Assembly: GCF_015627105.1 (NCBI RefSeq)
Contig: NZ_VTDM01000019.1
Coordinates: 1 to 63,485, forward strand
Origin: Acinetobacter baretiae
Lineage (GTDB): Bacteria > Pseudomonadota > Gammaproteobacteria > Pseudomonadales > Moraxellaceae
Direction of reading: 5' to 3'
Length of the DNA stretch: 63,485 nt
Shown: positions 55,655-63,485 of the stretch, piece by piece
Layout of the letters: every line of letters begins with the position of its first letter
How positions within the stretch are numbered: the stretch's first letter is position 1
Notes under the pieces: generated by a model
What the model saw: only the letters and a program-made list of their open reading frames with translations
What the model was told of the DNA's origin: nothing
The model's database searches: none
Position numbers and translations under genes: made by a program

Positions 55655-56950
55655 TTAAGATTTCTTAATTTTGCTAAAGACAATAGCAATAATTAAAACG
55701 ATAACACACGGAATGAACCACGCAAGATTTTGGTCTGAAAGCGGTAATTTTTGCAATACGCTTGGAACGACACTTTGAAAACGAGATGCTTTTAGCCCTT
55801 CTACAACACCAAAAATAAAAGCCACTGCAGTTACAGGAATAAAAATCTGTTGTGGGTTGGAAAAAAAGCGTGTAAAGAAGCTTAAAATAATAACAATGAT
55901 TGCAGGCGGGTAAATTGCGGTAAGCACAGGAACAGAAAAGGCAATAAGTTGATCCAAACCTAGATTTGAAATAATAAAAGCAAAGCCTGCAAGTATTAAA
56001 ACAAGCAATTTATAAGAGATTTTAGTCAATTGATGGAAATAACTTGCACAAGAACAGGTTAAACCAATAGCAGTCACTACACATGCTAAAATAATTAATG
56101 CCGTTAAAAACATCGTACCTGAAGAACCAAAAGCATGTTCAACATAGGCATTTAAAATAACAGCGCCGTTTGTTGCATTTGGAGTGAGAGGGTAGCTTTG
56201 TACACCCAAGCGAAATAGACATAAATATAATGCAGTGAGGCCAATACCCGCAATAATACTTGCAATGACAGTATATTTGAAAACAAATTTGGACTCTGTA
56301 ACACCACGTGACTTAACGGCTTGTACAATAACAATACCAAAAACCAAAGCACCTAAAGTATCCATAGTTAAGTAACCATTCACTAAACCTTCTGAAATAG
56401 GGCGATCTATATAGTTCCCAGTCGGTGCAGAGAAAAAGTGTAGTGAAATAAATAAAGTGCTAATACATAAGATACTTAAAGCGATCAATTTCAATGGTGC
56501 AAGTACATAACCAATCGTATCTAAAATTTTATGTGGATATAACGAGATAATTGCAACAATAGTAAAATAAATCGCACTATAAATAAGTGTTGGGGTAGTA
56601 CCATGCCCAAAGTGAGGCTCAATACCTATTGCATATGAAACAGTAGCTGTACGTGGGGTCGCAAATAATGGGCCTACAGCTAAATAACAAGTCAACGTTA
56701 AAATAAGACTGGCAACTTTACCTAATGGAGAACTCAATGATTCTATTGAACCCCCTACGCGAGCCAACGCAATAATGGTTAATACAGGTAAACCTACAGC
56801 TGTAATTAGAAACCCGAAAGAGGCCAACCAAACATGCTCACCGGCTTGTTGTGCAACAATTGGGGGGAAAATAATATTACCTGCACCAATAAATAAAGCA
56901 AAGGTCATAAAACCTAATGCTAAAATATCTTTGATATTCAATTGATTCAT
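55655..56950 (-). CDS. brnQ: Branched-chain amino acid transporter BrnQ (LIVCS family)
   Basis: A 431-residue inner-membrane symporter for Leu, Ile and Val. About twelve hydrophobic segments are visible. Family features: GFMTFALFIGAGNIIFPP at the N-terminus, ALARVGGSIESLSSPLG, VGPLFATPRTATVSYAIGIE and DTLGALVFGIVIVQAVKSRGV (quoted by its LGALVFGIVIV core). The gene is divergent from map. Confidence 0.92.
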   Translation of the reverse strand: MNQLNIKDILALGFMTFALFIGAGNIIFPPIVAQQAGEHVWLASFGFLITAVGLPVLTIIALARVGGSIESLSSPLGKVASLILTLTCYLAVGPLFATPRTATVSYAIGIEPHFGHGTTPTLIYSAIYFTIVAIISLYPHKILDTIGYVLAPLKLIALSILCISTLFISLHFFSAPTGNYIDRPISEGLVNGYLTMDTLGALVFGIVIVQAVKSRGVTESKFVFKYTVIASIIAGIGLTALYLCLFRLGVQSYPLTPNATNGAVILNAYVEHAFGSSGTMFLTALIILACVVTAIGLTCSCASYFHQLTKISYKLLVLILAGFAFIISNLGLDQLIAFSVPVLTAIYPPAIIVIILSFFTRFFSNPQQIFIPVTAVAFIFGVVEGLKASRFQSVVPSVLQKLPLSDQNLAWFIPCVIVLIIAIVFSKIKKS

Positions 56951-57156
56951 GAATTTGCCTAAAATCTAAATTGCTTTATTCTAGTGCAAAAAATACTATT
57001 ACACATTAAATTAATTACCTTTTGATTAATTTTGGTGCAACTCAATCTATTCAAAATAAATCATGTAAAGACTAAATCTGTATTTTTAATGTTAAAGTGA
57101 GCACATATTAAATGAGTACTTTACTGAAAAGTAAGTTTTTATTCTTAGATTACTCA

Positions 57157-57174
57157 AAATAGCCTAAGTAAATT
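57157..57174 (+). repeat. Dispersed motif AAATAGCCTAAGTA, copy 3
   Basis: AAATAGCCTAAGTAAATT lies about 25 bases before the map start, in the same leader position as copy 2 relative to the DMT transporter. Confidence 0.6.
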
Positions 57175-57196
57175 ATATATTCTAAAGAGAGACAAA

Positions 57197-57991
57197 ATGC
57201 TAAATAGTAAAGTAAATATTAAAACCGAAAAAGATATTGAAAAACTACGAATAGCCGGAAAATACGCAGCTGAAGTTCTTGAGATGATTAAAGAACATGT
57301 AAAACCTGGGGTATCTACAGCTTACTTAGATCAAATATGCCATCATTTTATTATTCAACAGCTTAAAGTCATACCTGCAAACATCGGTTATCATGGATAT
57401 AGTAAAACAACCTGTATTTCAAAGAATGAGGTTGTATGTCATGGTATTCCATCAGACCAAGATATCTTAAAAGAAGGTGACATTGTAAATATTGATATTG
57501 CGATTATTAAAGATGGCTACTATGGTGACACAAGCAGAATGTATGCAGTAGGGAAGATAAAGCCAGAATATGAATCACTTATTTTAACCACATATGAAGC
57601 AATGAGAGCAGGAATACATCAAGTAAAACCCGGAGCAACACTTGGTGATATTGGATTTGCAATCCAATCTGTTGCACATAAGAAAAATTACAGTATTGTG
57701 AAAGAATATTGTGGGCATGGCATTGGTAAAGGTTACCACGAACAGCCTAATATTTTACATTATGGACAAAAAGGGCAGGGGCTTAAGTTAAAAAAAGGAA
57801 TGGTATTTACCATAGAGCCGATGGTAAATATGGGCAAAGCTGCGGTAAATGAACTCAGTGATGGTTGGACAGTGGTTACTCGTGATGGATCTTTTTCCGC
57901 TCAGTGGGAGCATATGATTGCAGTGACCGAACATGGTTTCGAAGTTCTAACACCTTGGCCAAATGGCACGGACATTTTTCCTCAAATTTAA
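57197..57991 (+). CDS. map: Type I methionine aminopeptidase
   Basis: Removes the initiator Met from new proteins. In the 264 residues the metal ligands are visible: NIDIAIIKDGYYGDTSRM (two Asp), EYCGHGIGKGYHEQPN (His), FTIEPMVNMG (Glu) and SAQWEHMIAVTEHG (Glu). It is a cytoplasmic di-metal enzyme. Because it is not next to rpsB-tsf, it may be an extra copy rather than the main one. AAAGAGAG precedes the ATG. Confidence 0.94.
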   Translation: MLNSKVNIKTEKDIEKLRIAGKYAAEVLEMIKEHVKPGVSTAYLDQICHHFIIQQLKVIPANIGYHGYSKTTCISKNEVVCHGIPSDQDILKEGDIVNIDIAIIKDGYYGDTSRMYAVGKIKPEYESLILTTYEAMRAGIHQVKPGATLGDIGFAIQSVAHKKNYSIVKEYCGHGIGKGYHEQPNILHYGQKGQGLKLKKGMVFTIEPMVNMGKAAVNELSDGWTVVTRDGSFSAQWEHMIAVTEHGFEVLTPWPNGTDIFPQI

Positions 57992-57998
57992 ATTTAAA

Positions 57999-58032
57999 AA
58001 GCTGATAAACATTTGAAAATGTTTATCAGCTT
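57999..58032. terminator. Terminator between map and ychF
   Basis: A perfect 15-bp stem (57999-58013 with 58018-58032) around TGAA. Five T follow on the minus strand, so it mainly ends ychF; it may also slow map transcription. Confidence 0.85.
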
Positions 58033-58040
58033 GAAATTAA

Positions 58041-58054
58041 AAATAGCCTAAGAA
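58041..58054 (+). repeat. Dispersed motif, near copy 4
   Basis: AAATAGCCTAAGAA differs from the other copies only at the penultimate base. It lies between the terminator above and the end of ychF. Confidence 0.5.
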
Positions 58055-58058
58055 ATAT

Positions 58059-59150
58059 TTAAACATTAAATCTAAAATGCATTACGTCACCATCTTTAAC
58101 AATGTAAGTTTTGCCTTCTAAACGCCATTTCCCCGCATCTTTCGCACCCGATTCACCATTAAATTGAATAAAGTCATCATAAGCAATTACTTCTGCTCGA
58201 ATAAAGCCTTTTTCAAAGTCCGTATGAATTACACCTGCTGCCTCTGGACCTGTTGCACCCACTTTAACTGTCCAAGCACGTACTTCTTGAACACCTGCTG
58301 TAAAATACGTTTGTAAACCAAGTAGGTGATAACCAGCACGAATGACAACATTTAATCCTGGCTCTTCCATATCCATGGCTTCTAAAAATTCAGCACGGTC
58401 TTCGTCTTCTAATAAAGAAATTTCAGCTTCTATTTGATTACAAAGCGGTACAACAATCGCATTTTCTTTATTTGCAAGATCACGAACTGCATCTAAATAT
58501 GGATTATTTTCAAATCCATCTTCAGCAACATTGGCAATATACATGGTTGGTTTTAATGTTAATAAGCCATAACCACGAAGAAGCTTATGATCATCTTCTG
58601 TTAAATCTGCTGCACGTGCAGGAAGACCATCATTTAATAATGGTAGAATTTTTTCTAATACAGATTTGGTAGCAATAGCATCTTTATCACCACTTTTAAC
58701 GCTTTTTGCTAATCGAGTAATTGATTTTGTTACGGTTTCTAAATCAGAAAGTGCAAGTTCAGTGTTTATGGTTGAAATATCATCGAGAGGATCTATTTTT
58801 CCATTCACATGAATAACGTTTTCATCTTCAAAACAACGTACTACATGAGCAATAGCATCTGTTTCACGAATATTTGCTAAAAACTGATTACCTAGACCTT
58901 CACCTTTAGAAGCACCCGCCACTAAACCTGCAATGTCAACAAATTCCATCGTTGTTGGTAATACACGTTGTGGTTTAACAATTGCTGTTAATTTTTCTAG
59001 TCTCGAGTCAGGTACAGGAACAATTCCTGTATTTGGCTCAATAGTACAAAAAGGGAAGTTTTCAGCAGCAATTGCTGCTTTAGTTAAGGCATTAAAAAGT
59101 GTTGACTTGCCAACGTTTGGTAGACCAACAATACCACAATTAAAACCCAT
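58059..59150 (-). CDS. ychF: Redox-regulated ATPase YchF (OLA1 family)
   Basis: A 363-residue Obg-related P-loop ATPase that binds ribosomes and is linked to oxidative stress. It has G1 [16 protein letters not shown]3 [19 protein letters not shown], the non-canonical G4 (MYIANVAED, where Obg GTPases have NKxD, consistent with ATP preference), and a C-terminal TGS domain (about 280-363, [15 protein letters not shown]). It starts MGFNCGIVG, the invariant YchF opening. Confidence 0.96.
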   Translation of the reverse strand: MGFNCGIVGLPNVGKSTLFNALTKAAIAAENFPFCTIEPNTGIVPVPDSRLEKLTAIVKPQRVLPTTMEFVDIAGLVAGASKGEGLGNQFLANIRETDAIAHVVRCFEDENVIHVNGKIDPLDDISTINTELALSDLETVTKSITRLAKSVKSGDKDAIATKSVLEKILPLLNDGLPARAADLTEDDHKLLRGYGLLTLKPTMYIANVAEDGFENNPYLDAVRDLANKENAIVVPLCNQIEAEISLLEDEDRAEFLEAMDMEEPGLNVVIRAGYHLLGLQTYFTAGVQEVRAWTVKVGATGPEAAGVIHTDFEKGFIRAEVIAYDDFIQFNGESGAKDAGKWRLEGKTYIVKDGDVMHFRFNV

Positions 59151-59303
59151 GAAATACTCACAAAAATGTTGTATGAATTGTCGCTAATTCTACCGCAAAG
59201 TTAAAATAAAATCAGGAATAAGTATTTTTATGATAATTTTCTGCGCAATTTTGCTTATAATGGTGTGATTAATAAATCCTTTGGAAGGAGATTAAAGAAA
59301 AAT

Positions 59304-60071
59304 ATGCGTACTTTATATCAATTTCCATTATCTCATTTTTGTGAAAAATCACGTTGGTTATTAGATTACAAAGAACTGGATTATGTTGCGCACAATCTCA
59401 CGCCTGGTGTGCATCGAATTTTCACGCAACGTAAAGCTGGTGTCAACACTGTACCTCTTTTACACGATCATGATTTTTGGATCAATGATTCCACAAAAAT
59501 TGCGCAATATTTAGAAAAACACTACCCAGAAAACCATTTAATTCATACAAACCCAACAATAAATAGGCATATTTTTAAGATCGATGATATGGCAAATCAG
59601 CTCGGTATTGATGTACGGCGTTGGATTTTAAGTCAGATGATTTTAGAAAATAGTGACTCTGTCGATATTCTACTTGGAGAAAAAGGCTATTTACAAAAAT
59701 TTAAAAAATATAGCAAGCCCATGCTTTCTTTTGTATTAAAGAAACAATATGAATTAAACAGTAACCATGTGGTTGAATTAAAACAATCAATTTTGAATCG
59801 TGTAAATGTATTAAACCAACAATTTATCAATACCAATACAGGATATATGACCCAAGATCATTTTACATTTGCTGATATTTCAGTCTGTAGCATGATTGCA
59901 CCCCTTTTGAATATAGAAGGAACACCTTGGGAAATTGAAAAATCACAGCAAAATCCAAAATCTGAAATAGAGAAGTTAAAAGAAAGTATTTTCATACTAC
60001 CTATAGGTAAATACGTTATAGATATATATAAAAACCAACGTAATGCGAGAGTAGACTGGAGAGGAACTTAA
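59304..60071 (+). CDS. Glutathione S-transferase-like protein
   Basis: About 255 residues. The N-terminal thioredoxin-like domain (MRTLYQFPLSHFCEKSRWLL, with the Ser/Cys active-site region and VNTVPLLHDHDFWINDSTKI for glutathione contact) is followed by an all-helical C-terminal domain (about 90-230, DHFTFADISVCSMIAPLL). The frame extends 13 codons upstream to 59265, but MRTLYQF matches the family start. The substrate is unknown. Confidence 0.82.
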   Translation: MRTLYQFPLSHFCEKSRWLLDYKELDYVAHNLTPGVHRIFTQRKAGVNTVPLLHDHDFWINDSTKIAQYLEKHYPENHLIHTNPTINRHIFKIDDMANQLGIDVRRWILSQMILENSDSVDILLGEKGYLQKFKKYSKPMLSFVLKKQYELNSNHVVELKQSILNRVNVLNQQFINTNTGYMTQDHFTFADISVCSMIAPLLNIEGTPWEIEKSQQNPKSEIEKLKESIFILPIGKYVIDIYKNQRNARVDWRGT

Positions 60072-60131
60072 TTTATATATAATCACGATAGATTTTTATA
60101 AAGATCCAATAAAAGATATAAAAACGGCGTT

Positions 60132-60161
60132 AAAAAGCACTATTCAAATAGTGCTTTTTTT
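60132..60161. terminator. Terminator between the GST-like gene and the sulfate-binding gene
   Basis: AAAAAGCACTAT and ATAGTGCTTTTT pair around TCAA with T and A runs on both sides, so it can work in both directions. Confidence 0.92.
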
Positions 60162-60177
60162 AAATGGTTTGTGATGA

Positions 60178-61176
60178 CTATCTTTTATAAATTTGGTCAA
60201 AAACACCACCATTAGAAAAATGGATTTTCTGTGCATTTGCCCAACTTCCAAATACAGAATCTATAGTAAATAGTTGTAATTTTGGAAATTTGTGAGCATA
60301 TTTTTGTGCAACTTCTTTATTTCGCGGTCTAAAGTTATATTCAGCAGCTAAATCTTGGCCTAAAGGAGAGTAAAGGAAGTTTAAGTAGCCTGTCGCAATT
60401 AAACGGTTACCATTACTATCTACTGTTTTATCTACAATAGCGACTGATGGCTCAGCCAATATTGATATTGAAGGGTAAACTATTTCAAATTCTCCCTGAG
60501 GTAAGTTTTTTTGAGCAAGTAAGGCTTCATTCTCCCAAGTCAGCAAAACATCACCAATATTTCTCTCTGTAAAAGTTGTCATAGATCCACGTGCTGCTGA
60601 GTCTAATACTTTCACATTTTGGTAAATTCCTGTGACCAATTGACGTGCTTTTTCATCATTCCCACCTGGCTGTTTTAGTGCATACCCCCAAGCAGCAAGA
60701 TAAATCCATCTTGGTGCACCACCTGTTTTAGGATTTGGTGTAATAATCTCTACCCCAGGTTTGGTTAAGTCCTTCCAATCTTTAATTTGCTTTGGATTAC
60801 CTTTACGAACGAGATATACAATAGTTGATGTATATGGTGCAGAGTTATTTGGGAATTGTTTTTGCCAATCTTTTCTGATATATCCAGCATTTGAAATTTC
60901 ATCAATATCATTCGCCAAAGCTAAAGTAACTACATCGGCTTTGAGGCCTGTTGCAACAGCACGTGCTTGTTTACCTGAGCCACCATGTGATTGTTTGAAA
61001 TCAATTCTTTGCCCTGTTCTTTTATACCAATAGTCACCAAACGCTTGATTATAGTCTCTATAAAACTCACGAGTTGGATCATAAGAAACATTTAGAAAAC
61101 TTTTTGTTTCAGCAGCAAGGGCAGGTGTCGAAGATAAAATAATACTCAACATTCCGAGTAAAAGTGCTTTTTTCAT
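60178..61176 (-). CDS. sbp: Sulfate/thiosulfate-binding periplasmic protein
   Basis: The 332-residue precursor has a Sec signal peptide (MKKALLLGMLSIILSSTPALAA). The mature protein shows family blocks FLNVSYDPTREFYRDYNQAF, DFKQSHGGSGKQARAV with sulfate-binding residues, NPKTGGAPRWIYLAAWGY, RNIGDVLLTWENEA and EYNFRPRN. It would deliver sulfate to the CysTWA permease, which is not in the window. Sbp and CysP cannot be told apart confidently here. A cysteine desulfurase gene lies upstream on the same strand. Confidence 0.92.
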   Translation of the reverse strand: MKKALLLGMLSIILSSTPALAAETKSFLNVSYDPTREFYRDYNQAFGDYWYKRTGQRIDFKQSHGGSGKQARAVATGLKADVVTLALANDIDEISNAGYIRKDWQKQFPNNSAPYTSTIVYLVRKGNPKQIKDWKDLTKPGVEIITPNPKTGGAPRWIYLAAWGYALKQPGGNDEKARQLVTGIYQNVKVLDSAARGSMTTFTERNIGDVLLTWENEALLAQKNLPQGEFEIVYPSISILAEPSVAIVDKTVDSNGNRLIATGYLNFLYSPLGQDLAAEYNFRPRNKEVAQKYAHKFPKLQLFTIDSVFGSWANAQKIHFSNGGVFDQIYKR

Positions 61177-61239
61177 ATACAGTCCATCATTGAATTATCA
61201 ATTGTGAATGAGTTAATGTTTATATTTAAAAAAGAGTAA

Positions 61240-62406
61240 TTAATTAAATACAATGACATTGGTATTTTCTTTAACGTATTTTAAATAATGAAGTAAATGA
61301 TCTATATCATCTTCAGTGGTGTATTTACCAAAACTAAAACGGATAGCATTATTTGCAGTATGTTCTGTGCGACCAATTGCAAGTAGAACATGTGATGCTC
61401 CTGCCTTACCTGAATTACATGCAGAGCCGCTAGATACAGCTGCAATTGTTTTAATCGCATTAATGAGTATAAACGAGTGATCTTCTGTAAAAGAAAGATT
61501 TAAATAATTAGAAACACTTTGATTGGGTTCACCATTTAATACAATTTCTGTAAGACGATTTAATCCATCAAATAATTTATGCTGTAGTCTTTTTAATCGC
61601 TTTTGTTCTGTCTCTAAATTCACTCGTGCAATTTTAAAGGCTTCACCCATACCTACAATTTGATGAGTTGCCAACGTACCTGAACGACAGCCTTGTTCAT
61701 GACCACCCCCATGGATTTGAGGCTCAATTTCAAATGTTTTTTGATGATTAACGTATAACGCACCAATTCCTTTGGGACCATATACTTTATGTGCAGATAA
61801 ACTTAATAGATCGATATTTAATGTATGTACGTCAATAGGGAGTTTACCTGCAGCTTGTGCAGCATCTACATGAAAAAAAATATTATTCTGTTTAGCAAGA
61901 GAACCAATTGATTTAATATCTGTAATTGTTCCTATTTCATTATTCACCATCATTAATGAAATGAGTATTGTATCGGGACGAATGGCATTTTGTACGGATT
62001 CAGGTGTAATAATGCCAGTGTTTGGTTCTGGCTTGAGATAGGTGACATCAAAGCCAAGTGTTTCTAATTTAGCACAACTATCTAAAATCGCTTTATGTTC
62101 AATCTGACTTGTGATGATGTGTTTACCTAAATGGCTATAACGCTCGGTCACACCTTTTAATGCAAGATTGTTAGATTCTGTTGCACCAGATGTCCATATG
62201 ATTTCATCTGATGTAGCCCCAATGAGTGTAGCAACGTCTTGTCTTGCTTGTTCTACTTGCTGTTTTGCTTGTTTTCCAAAAGAATGTCCACTTGAAGCAG
62301 GATTACCAAAAGTGCCAGTAAAAGAAAGGCTTTGTGCCATTATTTCTATAATCTCAGGATAAACTGGCGTTGTTGCAGCATAATCTAAATAAATTTGCTG
62401 TTTCAT
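61240..62406 (-). CDS. Cysteine desulfurase (NifS/IscS family)
   Basis: A PLP enzyme that takes sulfur from cysteine for Fe-S clusters or thio-modifications. The start is ATG 62406 (MKQQIYLDYAATTPVYPEII); the upstream frame to 62451 lacks family sequence. The 388 residues include TSGATESNNLALKGV, HVDAAQAAGKLPID, the PLP lysine in SLSAHKVYGPKGIGALYV and the catalytic Cys in SSGSACNSGKAGASHVL. It is not next to iscU or other cluster genes, so it is probably a second copy; no partner is obvious apart from sbp. Confidence 0.9.
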   Translation of the reverse strand: MKQQIYLDYAATTPVYPEIIEIMAQSLSFTGTFGNPASSGHSFGKQAKQQVEQARQDVATLIGATSDEIIWTSGATESNNLALKGVTERYSHLGKHIITSQIEHKAILDSCAKLETLGFDVTYLKPEPNTGIITPESVQNAIRPDTILISLMMVNNEIGTITDIKSIGSLAKQNNIFFHVDAAQAAGKLPIDVHTLNIDLLSLSAHKVYGPKGIGALYVNHQKTFEIEPQIHGGGHEQGCRSGTLATHQIVGMGEAFKIARVNLETEQKRLKRLQHKLFDGLNRLTEIVLNGEPNQSVSNYLNLSFTEDHSFILINAIKTIAAVSSGSACNSGKAGASHVLLAIGRTEHTANNAIRFSFGKYTTEDDIDHLLHYLKYVKENTNVIVFN

Positions 62407-62451
62407 ATCCCTAACATCTCCAAATGAATTTTTATGATTTAAATATAACAA

Positions 62452-62904
62452 AAAGTGCTAAAAAGACATAGTCATAATGTGATGGATAGGGGCTCTTATC
62501 ACTATAAATCACGACAGCTATACGGCTATTATTTCATATTTTTATTTAATGTATTCATCGTTGAAATAAATAAAAAATTATATTTAAATATTTAAAATTC
62601 AATTGCTTTTTATCTGATTTAGATTTTCATAAATGTTATATCTATATAAGCATTATTACATGTCATTCGATTAAAATTTAAGGCGAGTATCTTGGCTCAT
62701 CAGCCAATTCTTATTATTGGCCAAAGTCTAATTATGATACGCTGAAAAGTAGGCTTTACCTTATGTTACAAGAGAGACGCTGGTTTTCAATGAATACTTA
62801 TTGTACATATGAAATTTTAATGTTTTACTATTATTTCAAAATAAGTAGACGTGCTTTAGAGCAAAAAAAGCGCACAAAGAGAAAACAAGTAGAGGGTATA
62901 TATT
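62452..62904. other. Gene-free stretch
   Basis: About 450 AT-rich bases between the divergent desulfurase and TIGR03643 genes, containing a small GCCAAT-TCTTATT-ATTGGC hairpin near 62701-62720. No frame or RNA gene was recognised. Confidence 0.4.
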
Positions 62905-63165
62905 ATGAAATCAATAAAACATTTTTCGGCTGAAGATCTATGTAGAGTGATTGAAATGGCATGGGAAGACAGAACACCATTTGAAGCCATTGAGTATCAA
63001 TTTGGTCTAACAGAGTCAGATACTATAAACCTGATGAGAACCCATATGCAACCAGGTAGTTTTCGTTTATGGCGTGAACGTGTTACAGAAAGGAAAACAA
63101 AACATCTTAAATTAAGATCTTCAGATGTAAGCAGAGCATATTCATCTAGACAGTACAAAGTATAA
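62905..63165 (+). CDS. TIGR03643 family protein
   Basis: An 86-residue protein matching the TIGR03643 (DUF2805) family: FSAEDLCRVIEMAWEDRTPF, IEYQFGLTESDTINLMRTHM and PGSFRLWRERVTERKTKH. The helix-turn-helix-like pattern suggests nucleic-acid binding, but the function is not established. AGAGGG lies eleven bases before the ATG. Confidence 0.88.
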   Translation: MKSIKHFSAEDLCRVIEMAWEDRTPFEAIEYQFGLTESDTINLMRTHMQPGSFRLWRERVTERKTKHLKLRSSDVSRAYSSRQYKV

Positions 63166-63185
63166 TACGCATTACTCATTGATTC

Positions 63186-63277
63186 AATTTAAGCGGCTAG
63201 TTGAAATTATTTATAATAATACATATAAGATCGGTTTTTATAGATCAAAATAATATTTGTTAGCCGCTCAAATTTTT
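63186..63277 (+). terminator. Long-loop hairpin after the TIGR03643 gene
   Basis: AATTTAAGCGGCTA (63186-63199) and TAGCCGCTCAAATT (63261-63274) pair at 13 of 14 positions and are followed by a T-run. The 61-base loop is AT-rich and can itself partly pair. It may be a terminator or the ends of a miniature element. Confidence 0.5.
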
Positions 63278-63286
63278 AAACCATTC

Positions 63287-63315
63287 ATTTCGCATAATGG
63301 CTGATTATGTTACTT
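63287..63315 (+). other. dif-like XerC/XerD site 1
   Basis: The XerC-type arm ATTTCGCATAA (63287-63297), a 7-base centre TGGCTGA and the XerD-type arm TTATGTTACTT (63305-63315). The first arm agrees with Acinetobacter plasmid dif and gammaproteobacterial dif arms; the second matches TTATGTTAAAT at nine of eleven positions. Chromosomal dif normally has a 6-base centre. Confidence 0.6.
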
Positions 63316-63383
63316 GCTTCATCATTGACAATGTTCGTGCGTCAGTCGGGGTTATTGTCAATGATGTTAAAATCGCAAGTAAC
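63309..63383. repeat. Nested inverted repeats between the two dif-like sites
   Basis: The outer pair GTTACTTGC (63309-63317) and GCAAGTAAC (63375-63383) is perfect over nine bases. The inner pair CATCATTGACAAT (63320-63332) and ATTGTCAATGATG (63354-63366) is perfect over 13 bases around a 21-base loop. On a single strand this would fold into a stable hairpin. Confidence 0.85.
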
Positions 63384-63391
63384 ACCAGTGC

Positions 63392-63420
63392 ATTTAACAT
63401 GAATCTTGATTATGCGACAT
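63392..63420 (-). other. dif-like XerC/XerD site 2 (inverted)
   Basis: Read on the minus strand: XerC-type arm ATGTCGCATAA, 7-base centre TCAAGAT, XerD-type arm TCATGTTAAAT (ten of eleven to the E. coli dif XerD arm). It is an inverted partner of site 1; the arms can pair with site 1 while the centres stay unpaired. Confidence 0.6.
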
Positions 63421-63485
63421 CATCGTCCTCGTTTTGTTTCTTCTCTCAATGATCTGAATATAGCTTATTTGCAAGACCAGACAAA
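63406..63485 (+). CDS. Possible partial gene start running off the window
   Basis: An open frame begins at TTG 63406 or ATG 63412 (MRHHRPRFVSSLNDLNIAYL) and runs past the right edge. No ribosome binding site is visible and the start overlaps dif-like site 2, so coding status is uncertain. No family was recognised. Confidence 0.3.
   Translation, partial: MIMRHHRPRFVSSLNDLNIAYLQDQT

Noticed and set aside
63309..63383. Integron attC site
   Set aside because: Arms are GTTACTTGC/GCAAGTAAC rather than the RYYYAAC and GTTRRRY core order of attC, and no integrase or cassette context is present; the dif-like reading fits better.

Overview
The window is low-GC gammaproteobacterial chromosomal DNA. 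It is most likely Acinetobacter or a close Moraxellaceae relative, judging from the lepA-lepB-rnc-era-recO-pdxJ-miaE run, the family make-up (nasS/nasT control of nitrate assimilation, small Acinetobacter-type lipoproteins, a TIGR03643 protein) and codon use. The species cannot be fixed from sequence alone. No rRNA, tRNA or CRISPR array was recognised.

Layout. 1-2700 is an accessory edge: the 3' end of an IS630-type transposase that cuts a doxX gene, a LysR regulator, and a decayed tnpB (IS200/IS605 type) peppered with copies of a small palindrome. acnB follows (3044-5683). 5748-22723 is a nitrate island. nasS and nasT (minus strand) face a 15-kb, tightly packed plus-strand gene series: narK, nirB, a NirD-flavoprotein fusion, nasA, mobA, moaA, moaD, moaE, a moaC-moaB fusion, moeA, modA, modB, modC. 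In front of narK I read a sigma-54 type -24/-12 promoter, immediately followed by two hexaloop hairpins of the kind bound by ANTAR proteins such as NasT. Nitrate uptake, nitrate and nitrite reduction, molybdenum cofactor synthesis and molybdate uptake may therefore share one nitrogen- and nitrate-controlled transcript.

22.8-46.9 kb is mostly housekeeping: dusB, a MaoC-like protein, dnaX (with an 18-copy 9-bp in-frame repeat), a low-molecular-weight phosphatase, murB, a DUF218 protein, a lysophospholipase-like hydrolase, roxA, pgk, a DMT transporter, a nitroreductase, cysD-cysN, lepA, lepB, rnc, era, a small lipoprotein, recO, pdxJ, miaE and a DUF2058 gene. 46.9-48.6 kb is gene-poor: an orphan ArsR-type regulator and a small inverted-repeat-bounded element. 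48.6-63.2 kb holds an Lrp regulator, dapC-glnD, purT, small exported or membrane proteins, brnQ, map, ychF, a glutathione-transferase-like gene, a sulfate-binding protein, a cysteine desulfurase and a TIGR03643 gene.

The most unusual signal is at the right edge (63287-63420). Two XerC/XerD (dif-like) sites lie in opposite orientation 76 bp apart, with strong nested inverted repeats between them. This resembles the folded single-stranded attP of CTX-type filamentous phages. It may be the left junction of a Xer-integrated element whose body lies beyond the window.
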